Origin: Scilla litardierei
Lineage: Eukaryota; Streptophyta; Magnoliopsida; Asparagales; Asparagaceae
Assembly: GCA_030789695.1 (NCBI GenBank)
Contig: CM061139.1
Span: 8,695,878 to 8,759,877, forward strand
DNA: 64,000 nucleotides
Direction: 5' to 3'
Shown here one piece after another: positions 54,965 through 64,000 of the stretch (position 1 is the stretch's first letter; each line of letters starts with the position of its first letter). The notes under the pieces were generated by a model. That model saw nothing but the letters and a program-made list of their open reading frames with translations, was not told the origin of the DNA and ran no database searches. The position numbers were made by a program, and so were the translations under genes.

Positions 54965-57900
54965 GTTTTCACTATGACTGCAGTCGAAGCTGAGGCCACT
55001 GGTCAGGTGATTACATGTAAGATTTTATTTGTTTTCAGTAATTGCTTTCATTTACCCTCCTTGTTTGCTTAGACTTAGTATTTTTTTGACCTTAGGTACA
55101 GTATTAGTTTCTGGTAAGCCTGCTCTCACATTGTTTGACTCGGGAGCTTCACATTGCTTCTTAGCTACCCGATTCGTCAACACACACACCCTCCCTGTTG
55201 GACCATTGGCTTCTTGTTGGAATATCAACACTGGCAATGGTGTGATTAAAGCCACTAGTGGGTATCCTCAGTGTCCTGTAGTTGTTTGTGGAAGAGAGTT
55301 ATATGCAGATTTTGTAGTAATAGAGATGCCAAGCTTTGAAGCAGTATTTGGGATGGACTGGTTGGAAATCTTCCACGCTACCATAGACTGTCGTCAAAAG
55401 AGGGTAGTGTTTGAGATGCCCGAGCATCCAAGATTTGAGTTTATTAGTGGAAGTATATCTGAAGGACCAATTCAATTTCGGGCCAAGCCTATAGAACCTG
55501 TAGTAGCTAACATGGAGGTTGATTCAGAGGTTCCAGAGGTCATGCGAGAGTTCATGGATGTATTTCCAGATGATCTTTCTGGTTTACCTCCAGAACGTGA
55601 CATTGTGTTTGCCATTGATCTAGTTCCAGGTGCCCAGCCCATATCAAAGCAACCATATCGAATGGCACCACCGGAATTAGAGGAGGTCCGGAACCATCTG
55701 GATGACTTGATGAAGAAAGGGTGGATACGACCCAGTGTGTCTTCATGCGGTGCACCTATTTTGTTGGTCAGGAAGAAGGATGGAACTCGGCAAATGTGTG
55801 TGGATTACAGGGAGTTGAATAAGGTAACTGTAAAGAACAAGTATCCTCTCCCTCGCATTGATGATATCTTTGACCAACTCGGGGGATCAAGTGTCTTCTC
55901 GAAATTGGATTTGCGGACTGGATACCATCGAGTACGGGTGGAGAAGAATGATGTACCCAAGACTGCATTCAGGACAAAGTATAGGCATTATGAGTATCTG
56001 GTAATACCGTTTGGTGTCTTTAATGCACCTGCAGTATTCATGAGTCTGATGAATCATGTATTGTATGAATTTCTGGACAAGTTTGTGGTGGTTTATATCG
56101 ATGACATCTTGATCTACTCAAAAAATGCCCAGGAGCATGCTGAACATTTGAGGAAGGTATTAGAAACCTTGAGACATCATAAGTTGTTTGCCAAACTCAG
56201 TAAGTGTGAGTTTTGGGTTAAACAAAGTGTCTTTTTTGGGACATGTAGTATCAGGAGAAGGAATCTCCGTCGATCCCGAGAAAGTAGCAGCTGTTCAGAA
56301 TTGGCATGTTCCTCGATCAGTGACTGAGATTCGGAGTTTTCTGGGATTAGCTGGATATTACAGGAGATTCATTAAGGATTTCTCGAAGATTGCAGAGCAC
56401 ATGACACGACTAATGAGAAAGGATGTGTTGTTTGTCTGGTCTAAGACTTGTGAGGAGGCATTTCAAGAATTGAAGAAGCGTTTAACCTCAGCACCAGTTC
56501 TAGTTATTCCAGATAGAACCGGGGGATTTGAAGTGTTCTGTGATGCATCTTGTAGATGGCTTGGTTGTGTATTGCATCAACATGGTCGAGTAGTAGCTTA
56601 TGCATCCAGACAGTTGAAGAACCATGAGAGGAATTATCCTACCCATGATTTGGAATTAGCCGCAGTTATATTTTCATTGAAAATATGGAGGCATTTCTTA
56701 TTGGGGGAGCATGTGAAGATTTTCACAGACCACAAGAGTCTGAAATACATCTTCACTCAGAAGGAGCTTAATATGCGGCAGCGCCGGTGGATTGAATTGA
56801 TGGCAGATTATGACATTGACCTCCAATATCACCCTGGAAAAGTCAACGTTGTACCTGATGCACTGAGCCGTCTACCAACAATAATGACACTTACGGCTCA
56901 ATGGAAACTGCAGCAGGAGATTAGAGATATGGAAATAGATGTGATTCTGCCTGGTTTGACTGCCTCACTAATGAATATGAAGATTCAGTCAACTCTAGTA
57001 GAAAGGATCACGGTTGCTCAGGTAAATAAAGAGAAGTTGCAGAAGATTAGAAACCTGGTGATGGCAGGACAAAGACCTGAGTTTAGAATTCATGAAGATG
57101 AGTCTTTGAGATTTGGCAGTAGAATTTGTGTACCATCTGGGGATATTCGAGAAGAATTGTTGGCAGAAGCCCATAGTTCTCCATACTCTATCCATCCAGG
57201 TGGGACCAAGATGTATAAGGACCTGCGACAATATTACTGGTGGCATGGCATGAAGAGGAGTGTTGCCAGGAGTGTGGCCAAGTGTATGACATGTCAGCAG
57301 GTAAAAGCAGAGCATCAGAGGACTGCTGGGTTATTGCAGCCTTTACCTATCCCAGAATGGAAATGACAACACATCACTATAGATTTTGTGACATGATTAC
57401 CTAGAAGTACGAAACACAATGATACTGTGTGGGTGATCGTTGATCGGTTGACCAAGTCAGCTCACTTCCTCCCCTTTCGAGTTGGCCAATCAACAGAAGT
57501 GCTTGCCAAGAAATATATGGAAGAGATTGTGAGGCTGCATGGTGTTCCTGTGAGTATAGTTTCAGACATAGTTACTCGTTTTATCTCACATTTTTGGAAA
57601 AGTCTCCAGGAACATCTGGGAACCCATCTGAGTTTTAGTACAGCATATCATACACAAACAGATGGTCAGTCAGAACGCACTATACAAATATTGGAGGATA
57701 TGCTACGTGCCTGTATGTTAGACTTCAAGGGATCGTGGGAAGATCACATACATCTCGTGGAGTTTGCATATAACAATAGTTACCAGGCCAGTATCGGTAT
57801 GGCACCTTGCAGCATTGTACGGAAGAAAGTGCCGCTCACTTTTGAGTTGTGATGATGTGGGTGATAGGGAGCTGGTTGGACCGGAGATGATCATAGAGGC

Positions 57901-58423
57901 TGTAGATGTTGTGCGTACAATCAGGGAGAAGCTTCAGATATCACAAGATCGGTATAAGCACTGGGCGGATGCGAAGCGCAGACATTTGGAGTTCCAGCCT
58001 GGTGACCATGTCTTTCTGAAGATTTCTCATACCAGAGGTCTGATTAGATTTGGACGAAGGGGGAAGCTTAGTCCTCGCTTCATCGGACCTTTTGATATTT
58101 TGGAGCGTGTAGGGGAAGTGGCTTACAGACTTGCTCTACCTCCATCCTTAGAAGGAGTACACGATGTTTTTCACATATCTCAGTTGCGCAAGTATGTGGG
58201 AGATCCGACTCATGTGGTTGATCACTCTGAGATCACAGTGAAGCCCGATTTGACCTATGAGCAACAACCAGTATGTATTATTGATCGTCAGCAGAAGGCT
58301 CTCCGGAACAGAGTAGTCAACCTAGTGAAAGTGATGTGGCACATGGATTCTCCCGGAGAGTCTACTTGGAAAAGAGAGGATGAGATGTATGCGCGTTATC
58401 CATACCTGTTCAATGTATCCTAG
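54965..58423 (+). pseudogene. pol: Pol polyprotein of the Tekay-type element, lesioned
   Basis: Protease with LFDSGASH near 55131; RT (55600-56160) with the catalytic YIDD at 56094-56105; RNase H (from 56525) with [14 protein letters not shown] and DALSR; integrase with an HHCC finger (57170-57300), a core from 57385 and a kept Glu region (QSERTIQ), then GPF (58088) and a chromodomain-like tail to 58423. Lesions: stop TAA at 54962 and an intron-like segment at 55017-55095; a one-base shift near 56226; TGA at 57364 in place of a Trp and TGA at 57394 in place of a Gly; a shift near 57812. The integrase second-Asp region keeps Asp but has neighbouring changes (SDIVTRF). The protein cannot be made as one chain. 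Confidence 0.93.
55017..55095 (+). other. Intron-like 79 nt segment at the gag-protease junction
   Basis: Starts GTAAG, ends TTTTTTTGACCTTAG, is T-rich, and has no counterpart in the protein alignment: family members run straight from the VIT-type residues before it to TVLVSG after it. Length 79 is one more than a multiple of three, and removing it moves reading exactly from the gag frame to the protease frame. No RNA evidence is available. Confidence 0.7.
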
Positions 58424-58467
58424 TTTCTGTTTAACCTTTTGTAATTCTGAGGACGGAATTTTTTTGT

Positions 58468-58480
58468 AAGGTGGGTAGAA
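58468..58480 (+). other. Polypurine tract of the Tekay-type element
   Basis: AAGGTGGGTAGAA lies immediately before the 3' LTR, preceded by a T run and GAGGACGGAA, an arrangement typical of Del/Tekay elements. Confidence 0.85.
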
Positions 58481-60869
58481 TGTGAAGCCCAGTTTATATA
58501 AAGGCCCAAAACAGCCTTCTCTGTGTCTGTCTTCCTTTCTTTCTCTTTTTTTGTTTTTTCCTTCTTTTTTTCTCCAGGCCCACCCACAAAAGCCCATAAC
58601 TTAAAAAAAGAGAAGAAAAAAAGAGAAGAGAGATCAGATCTTACCTCACCTGGCCAGCACCTGCTTGGAGTAGGTAGATGCCCCTTCTTCTCCTTTCACC
58701 TCATGCTACACATGGCTCCTTCCAAGCCCTAATTTTTGGGGGTTTGTCACGTTTTTCCTTTAGATCTGAAGGTAGGGGTAACGTGGCTCTTTCTCCACTC
58801 TTCCTCTGACCTTCTAGTCTCTCCCATCCTCTATTTAAGCATGGGTGAGTTCAAAATTTCAGCTTTTCTGTAAAAAATTTCAGTTTTTACAAAAGGACCG
58901 CCTTTTTAGTGCGATTTGGGGTTCTTACTCTCTGTTTTGAGGACTGATTTGAATCTGAAGTTAGGATCTCTGTTATATTCGTCCTAGGAGCTCGAAATCG
59001 AGGTAAATCGCTCTAAACTTCAGGAATTTCGGTGTTAAACCTTTATGTTCTTATGCTATGATGAAATCTGAGCGTAAATTAGGGAATTTTGGGCTTAGTG
59101 GCAACTTATGCCGCTGCCTTATGTTCTGCTGCACCTCTAACATGATATTTTGAGCCATACTTGGCTCTGAAATTTCAGCCAAGGTTAATCTTGGCTCTGA
59201 TTTTTCTTGTTAGACAAGTTTTTGGTATTGAAATGAATCTGCAGAACTTTTTCTACATATGGATGAATATTATTTTGTGCCATGTAGACCAAAGAATTGC
59301 AAATCATTGCTCATTGAAGGATTGGTTGCCTTGAGCTACGTTGTATGCTTTGTTCCTTCAAATTTCAGATTGCCCAATGATGAAAACTGAGGGCTTAGTC
59401 CCTTAAGACCCTAAATGTATGCTTGAGAAGTTCATAAGATTAAACCACAAAAATATGGTTTTGATGGTTAAGTCCCTATGTTGTCTGAGAATGAAATATT
59501 ATCATGAATATGGTTAGTCCCGTTAAAAATGATCGATGATGAAACTTAACTGAGATCATTATCAATGATCTCCTTTCTCACTTGTGGTTCATCTTAATAT
59601 CAAATGAAGTGCAATTTTAGCATGACTCCCATGTACATGTATTTATTAATGCTCTATTTCAATAGATGCTCAAATATTGTTCGTAATATCTTCCACTTGT
59701 TGAATGCTTAATATGACTATTGACCATGTTACTTGTTGTTAAGTAATTGATGTTTATTACACAATAAGTCCATGACATTGAATTTAGCATTATAATGGGG
59801 GGTGCAATGATAAACACTAGGTCTTGTTGAATCCTGTTGTGAATATCCAGTGTAATATCTTGAAAGGACATCTTGTTAAATTAATGGACATGAGCATGTA
59901 TGGTACCGCACAACACACCCACATATTGCCTGAATTCAATGTGACTACACTTGAAATCAAGAAATTGAATGATTGCTTCATGTGACAATAAAAGAAATGG
60001 TATCATATTAGAATAACACATGTGACATATCACTGAGATGTTGAGTGGTGTACACTTATTTACACCGAGCACTTGTGACTCACTGGGTTTGGGGTAAATC
60101 ATATTTGTGGGAGTGTGGGAGCGACAGGAGCCATGATTTGTTCCAGAAGACAGTTACATTCCGGTTGTTAATGTGAGTCAATGAGTCATGTGTCTGCCCT
60201 CCTGTTGTTCCTGTGGGCTTAGCCCGGGTGAGCGCCCCCGGCCCGTAGTGGTATCCATTGTTGCTCATGTACTCCCCAATATGATTCACGACCTAGGTTT
60301 GGCTTAAACTTGTAGAAAGTAAGAAGACTATCACAAAACAATGATGCATGTTAATTTATTCTTTGAAAATGATATATGTTAGCTTGTATAGTTAGTTCCT
60401 TGATAAATGTGCTTCTCATTATTTTAAAGCCTTGTTTTAGCAGTCTTGCTTACGCTCACATAAATATTTAAATACCAAAATTTCTTGAAGTTATTGTGAT
60501 TTACTTGGTGCTCTTGCTTTGCATTGAACACCAGGTGTTAATAATATCGAGGAGTATGCTGCAGTTGGGGTCCTAGAGCCCAAAGTGGAGTCAGTTGATA
60601 TTTGACTTTGAGGTAGTCTGGTGTTGCAATGTTATCTTGTAAAACTTTTGGGTGTATTTAGGTTTTAGAACATGGTCCTATTTTGTGTTGTACAAAGATC
60701 ATGTTCTAAGAGCCTCTTTTGTAAAAACTCGCTTATAAATATATAAAGTGTAGTTTTCTTTACACATTTTGTACATGTCTGTTCATAGCTTAGATTGTCA
60801 TCACTGGTTAACTGCAAGATCTGTCAACTTTGCAAAACATGCTGCGGCCTCGGGTTGCGGGGCGTGACA
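58481..60869 (+). repeat. 3' LTR of the Tekay-type element
   Basis: 2389 bp from TGTGAAGCCC to GGGGCGTGACA. Colinear with the 5' LTR apart from substitutions and a few small indels (for example a 3 bp insertion GTT near 59733 and a GG/GGGG run near 59798). Confidence 0.97.
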
Positions 60870-61300
60870 CAAAGCACAAACGGATGGTGGCAGGCACAAC
60901 TTACCTAGCGGCGACCAAGTAGCGACAAAGGAGTCAAAGCAAAAACACAGCCGAGACCCGACCCCAAAAGCAGTGGACCGAGCAAGGACAATGCCTACAA
61001 CAGCGACAAGCGACAAGCAGCAAGCAGTAATAAGCAGACCCACTCAAAACAAAGCAAGGCAAAACAGAGGCAGAGCCCAAAGACATGGAGTCAAGCAGAG
61101 GCAGAATAGAGCAGAGTAACCCTACGACAACGGCAAGGGCAGAGCCCCAATCAAACAATGGCAAGGGATAGAGCCCCAATAAGTAGTGGTAAAGAGATAG
61201 AGCCTTTGAAATAGCAGCAAAATGACATAGCACTTCAATAAACAGCAAGGGGTAGAGCACATAACTACGGTAAGGGGCAGAGCCTCAAACAACACAATTC
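60870..61300. repeat. Right half of the split satellite; ~28 bp minisatellite
   Basis: 60870-61206 repeats 51041-51381. From about 61127 a clearer unit emerges, with GCAAGGG(C/A)(A/T)AGAGCC-like words every ~26-35 bp at about 61131, 61160, 61190, 61245 and 61272. The unit is also visible, more blurred, in the left half. Flanks join directly when the element is removed. Confidence 0.8.
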
Positions 61301-62566
61301 CAACAAATCTATTACAATCAACCCTAACATTTAACCCATCAAACGATAATTATAAGAGGGAGAGAGATCGAGTTTATCAAGACCGTAAAAGAGGTTTATA
61401 TGGACCTACTTGTCACCCGAGATCAAGCCAACCATCGATTGTCACTGGAAATGACCTCACCGTCTCGTTGACGCTCACGGCTATGGTTTTCATAACCGTC
61501 GCTAGGATTGAGACTGAGAAATGACCAGAGAAAGCAAAGGGGGTGGATGAGTTCCGGAGAGAAATCAGACGAAATTATCTGAGTTAGGGCTAAATAGTTC
61601 GGGTGTGAGTTTAAACAGTTGCTGGTCTGGCTTAAGGGTTAACGAGTTTAAGGTTAAAACAATTCAAAATATATACATAGGAATCACCAAAAATCACAGA
61701 TAATATAATTTACATTATAAATAGTTTATAGCATGAAAATCCAAATTGTTTGAGGGTTGTTTCAACATGCTAGTGGTATATTAAGTTAAAACAAATGGGA
61801 ACACAAAGTTGGAGAGGAAAATGGGTGAAATCTTGAAATCATAGTCTTCTGTATAAATAATGTGTATATAGTATATACATGTTGGCACAGCTTGATGTCT
61901 TCCTAACCAGGATGTTACATGAAGTATGTATTGGCGTGCATGTGGATAGAGGCAATGGGGCTGAATGTGAAATTAAAGCCTGCATATTGGAAATTTGGAA
62001 TTAAATGAAATGCCAAAAGCTAAGGATACACTTTGTTGAGGCGATCTACTATCATTTGGGATGCCTAAAAACAAAAAAAAAACTATTTAAGTTTTTGGCC
62101 TATGCATCAAGTAATCGCTAAATGGACATTAAGCCGTTTTAGTTTGTAGTTGAGAATGTTTTAAACCAAACAAAAAATAATGCCTAAGGGTTTAAAGCGT
62201 TTAGATTATGATTCAAGGGTTAGATTTTCTATTTATACCTAAGCTATAAATCAATTAATTTTAGGCCCTATAACTAATTTGGGTCCGGTTAAACGTCATG
62301 TATCATTCATTTGAGTTCCAAACATACTATTTCCACGTGATAGGATGCATGCTCAAATATTGTCGATGGTCCATCACACACATTTTCATGTGAGGCCAGG
62401 TCACACTAATACTTGGTATCGTCTGCCTTGAAAAACTTTTTTAAATTTTTTCAAATTTTTATTTTTTGAGATGTGAACTATATGTTCTTAAATATCAAAA
62501 ATCCAAAATTTAATATTTATCTAATGCTATTTGACACTTGATTAAGATATAACTATATATATAATG
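61301..62566. other. Unassigned region
   Basis: 61330-61560 is moderately GC-rich, with GAGAGAGATCGAG and GACGCTCACGG words like the flank of another LTR, but no end could be fixed. The rest is AT-rich; no gene is seen. Confidence 0.4.
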
Positions 62567-62574
62567 GTTTTAAC

Positions 62575-63388
62575 CAATGTTTTAGGTCTCGGTATCGGTC
62601 TCGGTATCGCTCCTCTTAAAATTTAGGTTTCGGTATCGGTATCGCCCGTTTCGACGGTTTCGGAAGTGAGTTTCGTTTCGTTCATAATGGTAGTTTTAAA
62701 TACTTAAATCATATCAAATACTATCAATTTCTTAAAAAACAATGTATTAATCATATAACTATCAAATATTTATCAAATTTTTATTACTAATATGTATTTA
62801 TAAATTTGTACATATATATTTACTTTGCGCACCCCCATTTTACTTTGCGCACATACCACTTATTTACAAGTTTGCTCAAAAAATCAACTGGGACAGGAAG
62901 TTGATTTATGCACCCATCGTTTTACTCCACGCACTACTACTTATTTACAGGTTTTTATTTACAGGTTTCCCTTACAAATGAGCAGATCAGATCAGATCAT
63001 CGATGATCTCACTTTACACTCTCTCCCTCTCACTTTGCTCTCACTCCCTTTCACGACGACGAGTTCCCTTTCACGGCGGATCATCGAGGCGATGCAACGA
63101 TCTTTCCTTTCACGGCGGATCATCGAGGCGTGGCGGGGAGAAGCTCGGCGAGGCGACAAGTAAGTTATATCTTCTTCTTCCTTTTTTTCTTTCTTCTTTT
63201 TTTTGCAATATATTCCCATTTCTGCCTCTTCTTCTCTTGTTTTTCAATTTTTCCAGTCGAAACCCTAAGCCGAAACCCTAGGATTCCGGCCGAAACCGAG
63301 AAACAGTGTGTGTTTCGGTCTCGGTTGCCCCCGAGACCGAAACGATACGGCCGGAACCCTAGGGTTCCGGCCGATACCTCAAACTATG
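62575..63388 (+). mobile_element. Non-autonomous hAT element, 814 bp, TSD GTTTTAAC
   Basis: GTTTTAAC stands at 62567-62574 and 63389-63396, outside CAATGTTTTAGGTCTCGG and GCCGATACCTCAAACTATG. It has the family block order: GGTATCGGTATCG words, an AT-rich part, GCGCACATACCACTTATTTAC words, a CT-rich run, a GC-rich block (63055-63160) ending at AAG/GTAAGT-like CAAGTAAGTT, a T-rich tract and right subterminal CCGAGACCG words. It groups with 7291-8283 by its ATG-type right end. No transposase. Confidence 0.94.
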
Positions 63389-63487
63389 GTTTTAACGTAA
63401 TAAAATATTTGCAAAGAGTTAATCGAGGATCAAATCGCCAAAGGTTTACTTTAAATTTACCTTAAATTATGTATTTTACTGTTTTAG

Positions 63488-63715
63488 AATGTGTACAACA
63501 AATCCAACGGAATGGATTTTTTTAAATACAAAATAATGTTTTTTCGATCAGTTGCACTAAGTGTTTGGATATATACAAATTTTCTGATGTGGTCATGTCT
63601 CACCAAACACTTGTTGCTACTGGTCGAAAGAATCATATGTTTTAATTTTTTTTAAAATATATTCCGTTGGATTTATTGTGCACATTCTAAAAACCTAAAA
63701 ATTAAATTTTTGGGA
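63488..63715. repeat. Inverted repeat (MITE-like hairpin), arms ~90 bp
   Basis: Left arm words GAATGTGTACAACAAATCC, AACGGAATGGATT and CGATCAGTTGCACTAAGTG find reverse partners in CACTTGTTGCTACTGGTCG, ATATTCCGTTGGATTTATTG and GTGCACATTCTAAAA. The loop is about 30 bp around 63585. No clear target duplication was found. Confidence 0.75.
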
Positions 63716-64000
63716 TGAATCATAGGCGTTTTGACCATTTATCAAGCTATTGCAAAAGTTCTATTGCATTGTTTTGAAACCGTTAGCTATATATATTGTA
63801 ATGGCCATGATCGAATAGCATTATATTCACATTAAATTTTGTATTTTCGGGTTTCAGAACATGTAGATCACATCCTAAAAATAAAAAGTAAAAAATAAAA
63901 TTAAAAAATTGTTCTATAAGTGTTTGGTGCGGTCCGGCCTCACGGAAGATTTGTCTCTGTGTGTGTGTCTATCTCTGTGTGTTTGAATTATGTATCATAT
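63716..64000. other. AT-rich end of window
   Basis: No feature beyond a short CTCTGTGTGTG microsatellite near 63955-63982. Confidence 0.5.

Larger units (their letters stand above)
51382..60869 (+). mobile_element. Del/Tekay-type chromovirus, 9488 bp, TSD CAAAG
   Basis: Complete in outline: LTRs 51382-53759 and 58481-60869, both TG...CA, with CAAAG outside (51377-51381, 60870-60874). Internal order: gag, protease, RT, RNase H, integrase and a chromodomain-like C-terminus, then a polypurine tract. The order, the GPF integrase motif and the pre-LTR GAGGACGGAA...AAGGTGGGTAGAA sequence fit the Del/Tekay lineage. Over 600 aligned LTR positions (51901-52500 against 59011-59610) I counted 14 differences (about 2.3%), so it is the youngest datable insertion here. 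Pol has frame and stop lesions, so it is not autonomous. Confidence 0.97.

Noticed and set aside
52767..60102. Identical 73-codon minus-strand frames in both LTRs as a conserved gene
   Set aside because: The identity comes from the two LTRs being copies of each other. No domain and no codon-position bias could be seen.
32057..64000. Further MON2 exons downstream
   Set aside because: I looked for the segment expected after the third exon and for other conserved MON2 stretches; none could be read on either strand.
1..64000. tRNA, rRNA, CRISPR or bacterial-type operons
   Set aside because: No cloverleaf with plant tRNA box A/B, no rRNA core sequence and no regularly spaced direct repeats with unique spacers were seen. 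The repeats here are transposon ends, LTRs and minisatellites.

Overview
This is nuclear DNA from a flowering plant with a large, transposon-rich genome. I cannot name the species. The only host gene I recognise is a piece of a plant MON2-like gene on the + strand (Golgi/endosome trafficking, ARM repeats). Three short exons (18269-18349, 18436-18488, 31984-32056) join in frame. The second and third are separated by a 13.5 kb intron filled with transposons. No neighbouring MON2 exon was found before 18269 or after 32056, so the adjoining introns probably run past both window edges. No tRNA, rRNA or CRISPR was seen.

Layout. 1-3700: AT-rich DNA with a ~144 bp tandem repeat, an old hAT-like end and inverted repeats. 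3724-10425: a gutted Ty1/copia element of SIRE type (two LTRs, decayed gag, no pol) carrying two nested hAT elements and a C30 tract. 10426-17340: mostly unassigned, with one hAT copy and a coding-like relic on the minus strand. 18269-32056: the MON2 segment. Its large intron holds a Ty3/gypsy element (TSD GAGTA) that itself contains a copia solo LTR (TSD ATGAC), plus a hAT copy, a palindrome-rich MULE-type element, a reverse-transcriptase crumb and a PIF/Harbinger-type MITE. 32695-34971: a tandem duplication split by a second copy of the same gypsy family (TSD TGGTC). 36385-38290: a minus-strand gypsy RT relic split by a copia solo LTR (TSD CTTCA). 39940-42800: a hAT transposase N-terminal relic next to a minus-strand gypsy relic. 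43421-46203: a copia-type LTR split by a hAT copy. 48447-50900: a gypsy relic with PBS, protease remnant and a 309 bp solo LTR (TSD GTATC). 51382-60869: a structurally complete Del/Tekay-type chromovirus (TSD CAAAG) lying inside a duplicated minisatellite. 62575-63388: another hAT copy.

Three patterns stand out. First, at least six non-autonomous hAT elements lie here, most with subterminal GGTATCGG-type repeats and clear 8 bp target duplications; three of them share a 20-codon open segment ending at a GTGAG donor-like site. Second, the Tekay-type element has a 79-nt intron-like segment at its gag-protease junction whose removal would bring the gag and protease frames into register. Third, a 387 bp element with a 9 bp TSD carries long near-perfect GC hairpins. 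All transposons seen look non-autonomous or broken.
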